Shown here: in pieces, positions 45,230 to 54,200 of the stretch | Position numbering within the stretch: the first letter of the stretch is position 1 | How the letters are laid out: the number at the start of each line of letters is the position of its first letter | Source of the DNA: Streptomyces sp. SN-593 | Lineage (GTDB): Bacteria; Actinomycetota; Actinomycetes; Streptomycetales; Streptomycetaceae | DNA length: 64,000 nt | Direction: 5' to 3' | Assembly: GCF_016756395.1 (NCBI RefSeq) | Contig: NZ_AP018365.1 | Coordinates: forward strand, 6,079,001 to 6,143,000 | Program-made: the position numbers and the translations under genes | Notes under the pieces: model-generated | Told to the model about the DNA's origin: nothing | The model's input: only the letters and a program-made list of their open reading frames with translations | Databases searched by the model: none

Positions 45230-46000
45230 CTACGCGGCCATGCCGCCGTCCACGCCGAGGACCGCCCCCGTCACGTAGGACGCACGGTCGCTCAGCAGCC
45301 AGGCGGCTGCCTCGGCCACCTCCGAGGGGCGGCCGCCACGGCCCAGCGGGGTCGCCTCGTCCAGCCGTGCCTCGATCGACGGCTCCCGCCGCTTCCACGC
45401 GGTGATCATCGCGGTGTCGGTGGTGCCGGGCGCGATCGCGTTGATCCGCAGCCCCTGGGGGCCGTAGTCGCGGGCCGCGCCCTTCGTCAGGCCGATGACG
45501 CCGTGCTTGGCGGCGCCGTAGACCGCCTGGCCGGCCATCGGCAGGCGCACCCCGCCGATGCTGCTGGTGTTCACGATCGCACCGCCGTTTCCGGCGGCGA
45601 GCATCGCGCGGATCTGGGCCCGCATGCCCAGCCACACGCCCTTGAGGTTGGTGGCGAGGACCCGGTCGAAGGTCTCCTCGGTCACGTCGGCGGTCAGGCC
45701 GCCGCCCTGCGTCACGCCAGCGTTGTTCAGCGCGCCGTCCAGCCGGCCGAAGGCGCCGACGGCGGTGTCCACCAGCCGCTCGGCGTCCGCCGCGCTGGTG
45801 ACGTCCCCGGTGACGTGGCGCGCCGGCGTCCCGTCCGCCTCCAGTGCCGCGACCAGCGCCTCCAGCGGCTCCTTCGACCGGGCAGTGACCACGACCGAGG
45901 CGCCCTCCCGGCCGAACAGCCGTGCCGCCTCGTATCCGATGCCGGAACTGGCCCCGGTCACGACGATGACCTTGCCGGCGAGGATGCCGGAATGGGACAT
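45230..46000 (-). CDS. Classical SDR oxidoreductase
   Basis: The 256-residue protein has TGASSGIG (17-24), NNAG, the Ser in NTSSIGG, and YGAAK for the Tyr/Lys pair; the C-terminal GAVLGVDGGMAA is typical of glucose-1-dehydrogenase/FabG-like enzymes. NAD(P) preference is unclear. It lies just upstream of the tandem repeats and the MmyB-like gene, the same strand, which often control such SDR genes in Streptomyces. Confidence 0.9.
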   Translation of the reverse strand: MSHSGILAGKVIVVTGASSGIGYEAARLFGREGASVVVTARSKEPLEALVAALEADGTPARHVTGDVTSAADAERLVDTAVGAFGRLDGALNNAGVTQGGGLTADVTEETFDRVLATNLKGVWLGMRAQIRAMLAAGNGGAIVNTSSIGGVRLPMAGQAVYGAAKHGVIGLTKGAARDYGPQGLRINAIAPGTTDTAMITAWKRREPSIEARLDEATPLGRGGRPSEVAEAAAWLLSDRASYVTGAVLGVDGGMAA

Positions 46001-46174
46001 GGTGGGGTCCTCTCGCTGCGCGGGGAGGCGGAGGTACGGCGCGGCCGCGGTGCGCGACCGCGCTGCCGCCTCCCGACCCGTCCACCCTGCGCGCGCGGCG
46101 GAACCGGAACAAGGTCAGGCCGTGCCGGGGAACATCGTGGCCCCCCTGGCAGGATCCGTTCGGAACAGGACCGT

Positions 46175-46927
46175 TCAGAAGGGGTGGACCGTGACGGCCA
46201 GGCCGCCGCGGCTGATCTCCAGCACATGGCCCTCGGGGAGCGCCGACCACCGCGGCGGGTCCTGGGGCCAGCCGGCGGAGGCGACCAGGACCTTGTCCGG
46301 GTCCACCCGGTAGCTCAGCGAGAAGTAGCCCGCGCCCCGGCGTCCGATCACCTCGCCGTACGGGTCGTGCGAGGTGTACGCGAACACCGCCTCGGGGGTG
46401 AGCAGCATGCAGTTCAGGCTGGCGAACCGGGTACATCGGGCCCGTATGGCGGCCGCGGTCTCCGCGATGGCCTTGGGCGGCGGCACCCCGTCGTCGATAC
46501 GGCGCCGGACCGCCAGGTAGTACCGCTCGCTGTCGGTCTCGCCCTCCACCGTGGCCAGCAGCGGCGCGCCGATCAGGTCGTCCAGGCAGCCCGCCGGGTG
46601 GAAGTCGCCGTTGTGCACGAAGGCCGTCCGCCGGTCGCCGAAGGGGTGGGTGTTGCCGTACACCACGGGGTACTGGGGGCTGGCCATGCGCAGGTGCAGC
46701 AGCGCCGCGTCCGTGGTCCGGTCCACCATCAGCCCGTGGAACCAGGCGCTCTCGTCCGCGCGCTCCGGTTCCTTGACGAATCCGACGGTGCCGTGCCGGG
46801 TGATCGAGGCGACGCCCCAGCCGTGGCTGTGCTCGCACGCGAGCGAGACGAAGGGGTCGAGGTCCTCGGCGAACAGGTCGTCGAGCGGGCGGGGACTGCG
46901 GGCGACGGCGGCCATCAGTCGGCACAT
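46175..46927 (-). CDS. Class II glutamine amidotransferase
   Basis: The 250-residue protein starts MCRLMAAV, so Met removal exposes the Cys2 nucleophile. Other Ntn-hydrolase motifs are CEHSHGWGVA, LLHLRMASP and FVHNGDF. It is of the YafJ/EgtC-like group, which hydrolyse gamma-glutamyl or glutamine amides. ATG 46927 is preferred over the in-frame ATG at 46939 because of the catalytic Cys at position 2. It is downstream of an amino acid importer and may act on the imported substrate; that is only context. Confidence 0.88.
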   Translation of the reverse strand: MCRLMAAVARSPRPLDDLFAEDLDPFVSLACEHSHGWGVASITRHGTVGFVKEPERADESAWFHGLMVDRTTDAALLHLRMASPQYPVVYGNTHPFGDRRTAFVHNGDFHPAGCLDDLIGAPLLATVEGETDSERYYLAVRRRIDDGVPPPKAIAETAAAIRARCTRFASLNCMLLTPEAVFAYTSHDPYGEVIGRRGAGYFSLSYRVDPDKVLVASAGWPQDPPRWSALPEGHVLEISRGGLAVTVHPF

Positions 46928-47250
46928 GGGCGGATCCAACTTTCTCTGGGAGACGGCATCGTTCGCCGGCCCACGGCACGGACCGGGGCGATCGGCCCGC
47001 GCACCGCCGCGTCGCGGACCGGTGGTCCGGCGCCGGAGGTGCCGGCCGGGCGGTCACGGGTGGGGGAGGACCGTGCCGCCCGGCCGCGACCCGGCCGCGA
47101 CCCGGCCGGGGGAGGCGCAGGCGGGGGCACCGCGCCGGCCGGCCGGGGACCGGAGGGCGGGGTTGGAGGACGGGGCGGGAGGAGGGGGCCGGAGGGGGTG
47201 GGGCCGCGCTCCGGTCCGGGTCCGGCGGCGGCCCCTTCGGGTGCCGGCGC
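46928..47250. other. Intergenic region
   Basis: No gene is supported. CCGGCCGCGACCCGGCCGCGAC (in parts: CGGCCGCGAC twice, near 47085-47105) is a short direct repeat, and the stretch to 47200 is a G-rich low-complexity run. The region separates the ABC importer from the amidotransferase, so the latter probably has its own promoter. Confidence 0.5.
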
Positions 47251-48273
47251 TCAGGCCGGCGCCGCGGTCCGGCGGACGGTGGCGGGACGGTGCCGGCGCC
47301 GGCGCCGGGCGGGACCCAGCCGCCGTTCCAGAAGCCCGGCCGCACCGGCGAGCACGGAGTTGACGACGACGTAGACCGCCGCGACGACCAGGTAGCTCTG
47401 CACGATGGTGTGGTCGTACTCGCCCAGCACCTTCGCGGAGTTGAGCAGTTCGAGGAAGCTGACGACGTAGCCGAGGGTGCTGTCCTTGAGCAGGCGGACC
47501 AACTGGCCGATCAGCGAGGGCGCGGTGGCGCGGATCGCCTGCGGCAGGACCACCAGCCGCATCGTCGGCCAGTAGCGGAGCCCGAGCGCGTAGGCCGCCT
47601 CGGTCTGCCCGCGCGGCAGCGAGCGGACGCCGGCCCGGAAGATCTCGGCGAACACCGCGGCGTTGGTGATCACGATCGGCCACACGAGCTGCCAGAACAG
47701 CGGCAGCCGGACGCCCGCGCTGGGCAGGCCGAACAGGAACGCGTAGATCAGCAGCAGCAGCGGGACGGCCCGCATCGTCTCGACGTACAGCCCGGCCAGC
47801 CACTTCACCGGACGGTTGCGGGCCAGGCGGCCGAGGGCGAGCAGGGCGCCGCAGGGCAGCGCGATCGCCGCGCTGACCAGCGTGACCCTGACCGTCGCCC
47901 ACAGCCCGGTGAGCAGGTAGCGGATCACGGCCTGCTGGGTGAACAGGTTCCACTTCGCCGCGTCGAGCTGGCCGTGCCGGGCGAACTGCCGTACCGCCAG
48001 CCAGACCAGCGCGGCGGCCACCAGCAGCGAGACCACCGTGGCGACGGCGATACGGGCCCGGCCGCGCGGGCCGGGCGGGTCGAAGAGCGAGCCCCCGTCC
48101 GCGTCGCTCCACGCGGCCAGCCGCTCCCGCAGCGACGGCCCGGGACGGCCGACGGGCGCGGCCGCCCCGCCGGTGCCAGCCCCACCGCCGCCCGGCCCTC
48201 CGCCGCTGCCCGGCCCTCCGCCGGTGTCCGGTCCTCCGCCCGGGACCGCCGGCGCGGATACGGTCCGCTTCAT
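47251..48273 (-). CDS. Polar amino acid ABC permease B
   Basis: The 340-residue protein has an N-terminal Pro/Gly-rich cytoplasmic part (1-75), then a BPD_transp_1 domain with five or six helices; the EAA-type loop is QTEAAYALGLRYWPTMRLVV, LPQAIRATAP. It pairs with permease A to form the membrane channel of a His/Glu/Gln-type importer. Its ATG overlaps permease A's stop in ATGA (48270-48273), so they are translationally coupled. Confidence 0.9.
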   Translation of the reverse strand: MKRTVSAPAVPGGGPDTGGGPGSGGGPGGGGAGTGGAAAPVGRPGPSLRERLAAWSDADGGSLFDPPGPRGRARIAVATVVSLLVAAALVWLAVRQFARHGQLDAAKWNLFTQQAVIRYLLTGLWATVRVTLVSAAIALPCGALLALGRLARNRPVKWLAGLYVETMRAVPLLLLIYAFLFGLPSAGVRLPLFWQLVWPIVITNAAVFAEIFRAGVRSLPRGQTEAAYALGLRYWPTMRLVVLPQAIRATAPSLIGQLVRLLKDSTLGYVVSFLELLNSAKVLGEYDHTIVQSYLVVAAVYVVVNSVLAGAAGLLERRLGPARRRRRHRPATVRRTAAPA

Positions 48274-48917
48274 CGCACCACCGTCAACTTCCGCTCGGTG
48301 ACGGCCGCCAGCCGTCCGATCAGCAGGGTCACGGCCACGTAGCACAGCGCGGCGGCACCGAAGGTCACCAGCGGCTGCGCGTACTGCTGGTCGAGGAGTT
48401 CGGTCTGTCCGGTCAGCTCCTGGGTGACCCCGACGGCCGAGGCGAGGGAGGAGTTGAGCGTCACCGCGATGAGCAGCGACGCGAGCGGCTGGACCATGGA
48501 CCGGAAGGACTGCGGCAGCACCACCAGCCGCAGCACCTGGAGGAACGACAGGCCCAGCGCCCGGCCCGCCTCGATCTGGCCGACCGGCACCGACCGCACA
48601 CCCGACCTGATCGCCTCGCAGAAGAAGGCCGCCCAGTACAGGCTCATCGCCGTGACCGCGGTCCAGAACAGCGAGTAGACCATGCCGATCTCGGGCAGCC
48701 CGAACACGAACAGCGTCAGCAGGACCAGGAGCGGCACGCTGCGCAGCACCGCGACGTACCCCCAGCCCAGGACGCGCAGCGGGAGCACCGGGCTGATCCG
48801 GCAGCACGCCAGGAGCAGCCCGAGCAGGCCCGCGCCCAGGAAGGTGGAGCCGCTCAGTTCGAGGGAGACCAGCAGGCCGTGGCCGAAGACGCCCAGGTGG
48901 GAGGTGATGACGTCCAT
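48270..48917 (-). CDS. Polar amino acid ABC permease A
   Basis: The 215-residue protein is a short HisM/GlnP-type permease with the loop QIEAGRALGLSFLQVLRLVV, LPQSFRSMVQ. It starts five bases after the substrate-binding gene's stop, so it is part of the same transcript. It couples to the ATPase made from 50209-50961. Confidence 0.9.
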   Translation of the reverse strand: MDVITSHLGVFGHGLLVSLELSGSTFLGAGLLGLLLACCRISPVLPLRVLGWGYVAVLRSVPLLVLLTLFVFGLPEIGMVYSLFWTAVTAMSLYWAAFFCEAIRSGVRSVPVGQIEAGRALGLSFLQVLRLVVLPQSFRSMVQPLASLLIAVTLNSSLASAVGVTQELTGQTELLDQQYAQPLVTFGAAALCYVAVTLLIGRLAAVTERKLTVVR

Positions 48918-48922
48918 GGCCG

Positions 48923-49897
48923 TCAGCCGACCGCCGGCGGCGTCGGGGCGTCGCCCGGGACCTGGGTGCCGACGGTGGCCTTCCAGACCTTCGCCCAGGT
49001 GCCGTCGGCCTCGACCTTCTTCAGCCAGTCGTCGACGAACTGCTTGAAGTCCGGCTGGTCGAGGGGGATGCCGATGCCGTACGGCTCCGCGCTGAAGGTG
49101 GTGGCCGACACCTTGACGTCGGGGTTGGTCGACGCGTTGCCGGCCAGGATGCCCTGGTCCAGGACGTAGGCGTCGGCCCGGCCCTGCTGGAGTGCCTGGA
49201 GGCACTCGGTGTTGGTGTCGAACAACTGCACCTTCGCGGTGGGCGCGGCCTTCTTGACGGCGGTGGCGGCGGTGGAGCCGGACTCGGTGACCACCGTCTT
49301 GCCCGCGAGGCCGGCCGGGGAGGTGATGTCGGCGGCGGACTTCTTCACCTCGATCGCCAGGCCGTCCTGGTAGTACGGGCCGGCGAAGGCGACGGACTTC
49401 TCCCGCTCGGGCGTGATCGTGTAGGTGGCGAACACCGTGTCCACCTGGTGGCTCCTCAGCAGCGCCTCGCGCGTCGCGGAGGTGACGTTCACCAGCTTCG
49501 TGGACGGCTTGCCGATGATGTACTTCGCCAGCAGTTCGGACATGGCCGCGTCGAAGCCGTCGACCTTGCCGGTGGTGGGGTCGAGCAACGAGAAGAGCGC
49601 CGCGGTCTGGGTGCCGCCGACCACCAGGGTGCCCTTGGCCTTGATCTTCGCCGCGGTGGAGCCGCTCGGCAGCAGCGACGCGCTCGCCGGCTGCTCGGCG
49701 GCGACGAGGTCGTCGACGGTCCGGCCCGCGGACGCTGCCGCCGAGCCGCTCTTGGCCCCGGGCGCGCCGGGCACCGCCGAGGAGTTGCCGGAGCTGCTGG
49801 AGCACCCGCTCACCACGAGGGCGGTCACGGCGATCAGCCCGGTGGTGAGGCCGGCACCGGTCCGGGTGCGGCGGAATGCTGTTCTGCGGACGTTCAT
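48923..49897 (-). CDS. Amino acid ABC substrate-binding lipoprotein
   Basis: The 324-residue protein has lipobox VVSGC after a basic start, a Ser/Ala-rich linker, then an SBP_bac_3 domain: GTLVVGGTQTAALFSLLDPT, VDGFDAAMSELLAKYI, REALLRSHQVDTVFATYTIT and EREKSVAFAGPYYQDGLAIE. It binds a polar amino acid and delivers it to the permeases. AGGAG precedes ATG 49897. It is the first gene after a 311-bp gap from the ATPase. Confidence 0.92.
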   Translation of the reverse strand: MNVRRTAFRRTRTGAGLTTGLIAVTALVVSGCSSSSGNSSAVPGAPGAKSGSAAASAGRTVDDLVAAEQPASASLLPSGSTAAKIKAKGTLVVGGTQTAALFSLLDPTTGKVDGFDAAMSELLAKYIIGKPSTKLVNVTSATREALLRSHQVDTVFATYTITPEREKSVAFAGPYYQDGLAIEVKKSAADITSPAGLAGKTVVTESGSTAATAVKKAAPTAKVQLFDTNTECLQALQQGRADAYVLDQGILAGNASTNPDVKVSATTFSAEPYGIGIPLDQPDFKQFVDDWLKKVEADGTWAKVWKATVGTQVPGDAPTPPAVG

Positions 49898-50208
49898 GGC
49901 TCTCCTGCGCGGAATCGGTCGCCCGGACCCGGATACGGCGGTCGGAGTCGCCGGGCGGACGGAAAGGAACGGAAAAGGCGGGGCGGCGGAGCGGAAAACG
50001 GAGCGGGGCGGACAAAAGGGCGGAACTTGGAGCGGAACCGGAAGGCGGACATCGGGGAAGTCCCGCATCGGGATATGCGGGGAAATACGCGCCCGGAGTT
50101 CGGGGTGGGAACTGTTCGGGGTGCGGATTATGCGGAGTGCGGACTGTTCGGAGTACGTACCCGAGGCGGCGCTGAACGGGACCGGACGGAGTACCGGCGG
50201 GTGCGCGC
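49898..50208. other. Intergenic region within the importer operon
   Basis: No gene is visible. The stretch is unusually purine-rich on the plus strand, made of GCGGA/GGAAC-type words (GAGCGGAAAACGGAGCGGGG), and has a CTGTTCGG direct repeat (about 50108 and 50147). It splits the ATPase from the other importer genes and may hold a promoter or leader for the binding protein. Confidence 0.5.
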
Positions 50209-50961
50209 CTATACGTGGTGCAGCACCTTCGACAGGAAGTCGGCGGAGCGTTCGTGGCGGGGGGAGGTGAAGAACTCGGCCGGCGGCGAGATCTCCAGGA
50301 TCCGGCCCTCGTCCATGAAGACGACCCGGTCGGCGGCCTTGCGGGCGAAGCCCATCTCGTGGGTGACCACGATCATCGTCATGCCCTCGGCGGCCAACTC
50401 GACCAGGACGTCCAGCACTTCCTGGATCATCTCCGGGTCCAGGGCCGAGGTCGGCTCGTCGAAGAGCAGCACCTTGGGATCCATGGCCAGCGCCCGCGCG
50501 ATCGCGACGCGCTGCTGCTGGCCGCCGGACAGTTCGGCGGGGTAGGAGTCCGCCTTGTCGGCCAGCCCGACCCGCGCCAGCAGCAGCCGGCCCGCGCTCT
50601 CCGCGTCCGCGCGCGAGCGGCCGCGCACCTTGACCGGCGCCAGCACCACGTTCTGGAGCGCCGTCAGGTGGGCGAAGAGGTTGAACGACTGGAAGACCAT
50701 TCCCGCGTCGGCCCGCAGCCCGGCCAACTGCCGCCCCTCGGCCGGCAGCGGCACACCGTCGATGGCGATGGTGCCCGACGTGATCGTCTCCAGCCGGTTG
50801 ACACAGCGACAGAGCGTGGATTTGCCGGACCCGGACGGGCCGATCACCACGACGACTTCACCGGCCGCGACATCGAGGTCGATGTCGTGCAGAACCTGGG
50901 TGCGTCCGAAGTGCTTGTTGACTCCGGCGATCCGTACCAGCGGTTCGGCGGACGTGCTCAC
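50209..50961 (-). CDS. Polar amino acid ABC ATPase
   Basis: The 250-residue ATPase has Walker A GPSGSGKST, Q-loop MVFQSFNLF, signature LSGGQQQR, Walker B VLLFDEPTSALDPE and H-loop THEMGFARK. It is of the GlnQ/HisP type and powers the importer downstream. GTG 50961 has AGGAG upstream. It is divergent from a LysR gene, the probable regulator of the whole importer. Confidence 0.93.
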   Translation of the reverse strand: MSTSAEPLVRIAGVNKHFGRTQVLHDIDLDVAAGEVVVVIGPSGSGKSTLCRCVNRLETITSGTIAIDGVPLPAEGRQLAGLRADAGMVFQSFNLFAHLTALQNVVLAPVKVRGRSRADAESAGRLLLARVGLADKADSYPAELSGGQQQRVAIARALAMDPKVLLFDEPTSALDPEMIQEVLDVLVELAAEGMTMIVVTHEMGFARKAADRVVFMDEGRILEISPPAEFFTSPRHERSADFLSKVLHHV

Positions 50962-51090
50962 GAGAACTCCTGGGGGACGGGAAGCGGGACCGAAACGGCT
51001 TCGCCGTCGGTACTCCGCGGGTTCGCGGCCTCCATTGGACCGGACTTCGGCCCTCCGGTCCAACGAGAGTTTTTTCGCCCCTCCATCAAT

Positions 51091-51108
51091 TGCGCTTATC
51101 ATTTGCAT
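51091..51108. promoter_or_regulatory. LysR-type box and possible leaderless promoter
   Basis: TGC (51091-51093) and GCA (51105-51107) give a T-N11-A dyad, the LysR consensus form. Inside it TATCAT (51097-51102) ends six bases before ATG 51109, so the LysR gene may be leaderless and autoregulated. It lies 130 bp from the ATPase start. Confidence 0.6.
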
Positions 51109-52002
51109 ATGTTGGACGTGCGCCAGTTGGAGGTGCTGGCGGAGATCGCCCGCACGGGCTCCTACACCGCCGCGGCGGCGTCGCTCGGCTTCACCCAGCC
51201 GGCCGTCAGCTACCAGATGCGGCGCCTGCAACAGGCCGTCGGCACCCCGCTGTTCACGCGCGTCGGGCGGGGCCTGCAACTCACCCCGACCGGGGAGAGC
51301 CTGGTCCGGCACGCCGACACCATCTTCTCGGTGCTGCGGGCGGCGGACCAGGACATCGCCTCACTGGTGGCCAGGGGCGGCGGCCTGGTGCGCATGGTCG
51401 CTTTCCAGAGCAGCTGCCTGACCCTGCTGCCGCAGGCGCTGACCTCGCTCGTGGCGGAGCATTCCGACGTCCGCGTCACGCTCGTGCAGGCCGAGCCGGT
51501 CGAGGCCCGCCACCTCATCCGGACCGGCGAGGCGGACCTCGGCCTGCTGTGCAACTGGGAGAACGAGGACACCCCCGAGGGCGAGTCGGCCATGCTGAGG
51601 GTGCCGTTGATGACCGACCGGCGGTGCGTGCTGATGCGCGAGGACCACCCGCTGGCGGGGCGGGCGGCCATCGGGCTGGGCGAACTCGCCGACCAGCGCT
51701 GGGTGATGGAGAGCCACCGGGACCGGTTCGCCGCGGCCTGCACCAACCTCGGCTTCCAGCCGCAGATCAGCGCGACCGTCGACGACGCGCACGCCATCCA
51801 GGCGCTGGTCGCCGCCGGGCTCGGGATCACCCTGATGAGCGAGATGGCGCTGCGCGGGCCACTGGTGCCCTCGCTCGTCCACCGCCCGCTGCGGGACTGG
51901 CCGTTGCGCCGGACCTACGCGCTGCTGTGGCCGGACATGGCCGAGGTGCCGGCGGTGGCGACGGTCCTGCGCGCGATCCGCCGCGCGGCGCAGTCGTACT
52001 GA
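51109..52002 (+). CDS. LysR family regulator
   Basis: The 297-residue protein has the LysR HTH (LEVLAEIARTGSYTAAAASL, TQPAVSYQMRRLQQAVGTPL) and an effector domain to the end with the usual sub-motifs (QALTSLVAEHSDVRVTLV, LGLLCNWENEDTPEG). It should regulate the divergent amino acid importer. No SD precedes ATG 51109; see the promoter entry. Confidence 0.9.
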   Translation: MLDVRQLEVLAEIARTGSYTAAAASLGFTQPAVSYQMRRLQQAVGTPLFTRVGRGLQLTPTGESLVRHADTIFSVLRAADQDIASLVARGGGLVRMVAFQSSCLTLLPQALTSLVAEHSDVRVTLVQAEPVEARHLIRTGEADLGLLCNWENEDTPEGESAMLRVPLMTDRRCVLMREDHPLAGRAAIGLGELADQRWVMESHRDRFAAACTNLGFQPQISATVDDAHAIQALVAAGLGITLMSEMALRGPLVPSLVHRPLRDWPLRRTYALLWPDMAEVPAVATVLRAIRRAAQSY

Positions 52003-52009
52003 CCGTCCC

Positions 52010-52033
52010 GTAGCCGTAGCCGTAGCCGTAGCC
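52010..52033. repeat. GTAGCC hexamer array
   Basis: Four exact GTAGCC units begin eight bases after the LysR stop, followed by a GGCGGTTGCGGTGGCGGTTG repeat. Confidence 0.88.
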
Positions 52034-52111
52034 GGCGGTTGCGGTGGCGGTTGCGGGGGCGGTGGAGACGTCGGCACCGAAGCCGTGCCCGGGCCCGCGG
52101 CCGTTCCGCGC

Positions 52112-52873
52112 TCAGACGCGGTGGACGCGCGGGCCCAGCAGTTCGTAGCGGCGGGCCTCCGCGGCGGGCAGCCCGGTGTCCGTGATGATCGCCTCGAAGT
52201 CGGCGACCTCCGCGAAGCGGCTCAGCGTGCTCGTGCCGAACTTGCTGTGGTGGCCGAGCAGTACCCGCCGCCGGGAGACCTCCAGCGCCTTGGCCTTGAC
52301 GTCGGCGACCGACGGGTCGTGGGTGGTCAGGCCGTGCTCGCGGGAGATCCGGCTGGTGCCCATGAAGGCCAGGTCGATGACGAACCCGGCGAGCATGCCG
52401 CACGTCCAGGACCCCGCGGTGGACCGGGTCCTGGACTTCAGCCTGCCGCCGAGGAGCAGCACGGTGAGGTGGGGGGAGTCGACGATCGCCGTCGCGGTCT
52501 CGGCCGCCGCGGTGATCACCGTGAGCGGCCGGTCGGCCGGGAGCGCGCCCGCGAGGACCTCCAGGGTGTGGCCCTCGTCCACGAAGATCGTCTCGGCGGA
52601 CTCGATCCGGCGCACCGCGGCCTTGGCGATCCGGCTCTTCGCCGCCGCGTGCGGCCCGGCCCGGTCGGCGAAGGACGTCTCGAACGCCGCGCTCTGGAGC
52701 GGGTACGCGGCGCCGTAGGTCCGGCGGATCAGGCCCCTGCTCTCCAGCGCGCTGAGGTCGCGGCGGACCGTCTCGGGGGACACCTGGAGGTCACACGCGA
52801 CGGATGTCACCTCGGCCATCCCGCGGCTGCGCACGGTGGCCAGGATGTGGCGGCGCCGTTCTTCGGGTTTCAC
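52112..52873 (-). CDS. DeoR family regulator
   Basis: The 253-residue protein has a DeoR HTH (about 1-58: PEERRRHILATVRSRGMAEV, LQVSPETVRRDLSALESRGL) and the DeoR sensor domain with VDEGHTLEVLAGALP and LLLGGRLKSRTRSTAG. These respond to sugar phosphates. No sugar gene is adjacent; the only close control site is the inverted repeat at 53442-53512. GTG 52873 was chosen; the frame is open to 52951. Confidence 0.87.
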   Translation of the reverse strand: MKPEERRRHILATVRSRGMAEVTSVACDLQVSPETVRRDLSALESRGLIRRTYGAAYPLQSAAFETSFADRAGPHAAAKSRIAKAAVRRIESAETIFVDEGHTLEVLAGALPADRPLTVITAAAETATAIVDSPHLTVLLLGGRLKSRTRSTAGSWTCGMLAGFVIDLAFMGTSRISREHGLTTHDPSVADVKAKALEVSRRRVLLGHHSKFGTSTLSRFAEVADFEAIITDTGLPAAEARRYELLGPRVHRV

Positions 52874-53017
52874 GGGCGTACTGCTCTCTCCAGGGCTCGG
52901 TGGACGGGGACTCGCCCGCGGGCCGGGGCGCCCGGGGCCGGCGGAACACACTCCGGCGCGGGTCGGGCTCCGACCCGCCGCGGCGCGTTCGCGCGCGGGC
53001 GGGCGGGTGGCGGGACA

Positions 53018-53317
53018 TCACCCGCCGCATCCCGCCGGACCGGAAGTCCCGCTGGTACCAGTTCCGGTGGTTCCGGTGGTTCCGGGAGTTCCAGGAGTTC
53101 CGGACGCCCCGGCGGCTCCGGTGCGTACGAGCGGCGGGCTCGGCCGCACCGTCGGGCCGGCGCCCCCCGCCGCCCGGCCCCGCGGCTCCTCGTGGGAGCG
53201 GGGCGGGTGCCAGGGGCTCCGGTCGCGGAACGCCGTGGTCAGCGCGCCGGCGGCGGGGGGAACGATGCCGGCCGGGCGGCGCCGTCGTCGGATGTCCGGC
53301 TTCGCGATGGCGGCCAT
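53018..53317 (-). CDS. Small basic protein with collagen-like tail, uncertain
   Basis: ATG 53317 has GGGAG nine bases upstream. The 99-residue protein begins MAAIAKPDIRRRRRPAGIV; its C terminus is a Gly-x-x run (GASGTPGTPGTTGTTGTG) encoded by a TTCCGG-type repeat. I do not recognise a family. High GC at third positions supports coding but is not decisive in this genome. The rest of the 52874-53729 gap has no gene. Confidence 0.3.
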   Translation of the reverse strand: MAAIAKPDIRRRRRPAGIVPPAAGALTTAFRDRSPWHPPRSHEEPRGRAAGGAGPTVRPSPPLVRTGAAGASGTPGTPGTTGTTGTGTSGTSGPAGCGG

Positions 53318-53441
53318 GTGGCTCTCCCGGAAAGGCGGACTGGCGTGGGGCCCTGCGGAGCCGCGCGGCCGATTCCTCGATGCCGGGACCGGGCGCGCGC
53401 CGTTCACGGGGCCGGCGCCGGACCCGCGATGCGGTGCGGTG

Positions 53442-53512
53442 CCATAAGACCGCGCCGGAGCCTGCCAGGTCCAGAAGGAGTTTTTTTCGGCAATCATCAG
53501 CGGGTCTTATGG
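53442..53512. promoter_or_regulatory. Long-spaced inverted repeat
   Basis: CCATAAGACC (53442-53451) and GGTCTTATGG (53503-53512) are exact inverse copies 51 bp apart. Between them is an AT-rich GAGTTTTTTTCGG run. The arms look like a repressor loop or the ends of a small inserted element. Confidence 0.65.
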
Positions 53513-53729
53513 TCGTTTTCCGGCCCGGCCGGTCGGCCCGGCCCGGGGCAGGTCATGGGCCCCGCGGGCCTGCCGGGGGCTGGCCCCTGGGCCGGAACGC
53601 GGGACGGCCGCTCACCGGTGCGGGCGACCCGCGGGGCCGTCGCGTCGGGCGACCACGCGGGGCGCCGAGGGTCGCGCCGGGACGGACCCGGTACGGCCCC
53701 GGGAACCGGCCGCCGCCGCACCGGGGTGG

Positions 53730-54200
53730 TCAGCTGCTGCCGGCGGAGACCGCCGCGGCGGTGGCGGCGTCCTGCCGCTGCCACAGGCTGAGCACCACCA
53801 GCCCCGCGAAGACCTGCGCCGGCGCGGGCAGGTCCCCGAGTTCGGCGGTCAGACCGCGGCCGAAACGGGTCCGGGTGAAGGTCCCCAGCACATCCCCGCG
53901 GCGCAGCAGCCTCCGGCTCCGACGGCCGAACCCCGACGGCCGCTCCAAGGTGTACTCCTCCCCGCCGTGGCGCAGCCGCCAGGTCCGCCCGCTGCGGTGG
54001 GCCTCGGCGAGGACGCCGTCGGCGCCCCGCAGTTCGAAGGTGCGGCCCCGGTCGGCGGAACGGAGCTCCGCGGTCCGCCCGTCCATCTCGACCCGCCCGC
54101 CGGACCTCCACGCGCGCCGCCGCCAGTGCGCCGCCGTCGAGCCGTCGAGCACGACCGCGTAGTCGCGGCCCCACGCGTGGTTCCGGGTGATCTCCAGCAT
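53730..54200 (-). CDS. Conserved hypothetical protein, LURP1-like
   Basis: The 156-residue protein is made of repeated beta strands (LEITRNHAWGRDYAVVLD, FELRGADGVLAEAHRSGRTW, LRHGGEEYTLERPSGFGRRS) and ends in a hydrophobic helix (FAGLVVLSLWQRQ), similar in form to LURP-one-like proteins. Function unknown. ATG 54200 is preferred (GGATGGG eight bases upstream); ATG 54212 is also in frame. Confidence 0.7.
   Translation of the reverse strand: MLEITRNHAWGRDYAVVLDGSTAAHWRRRAWRSGGRVEMDGRTAELRSADRGRTFELRGADGVLAEAHRSGRTWRLRHGGEEYTLERPSGFGRRSRRLLRRGDVLGTFTRTRFGRGLTAELGDLPAPAQVFAGLVVLSLWQRQDAATAAAVSAGSS

Noticed and set aside
44062..45405. Plus-strand frames opposite the MmyB-like gene and tandem repeats
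   Set aside because: Composed of repeat-derived Arg/Pro text; no start signal or similarity.
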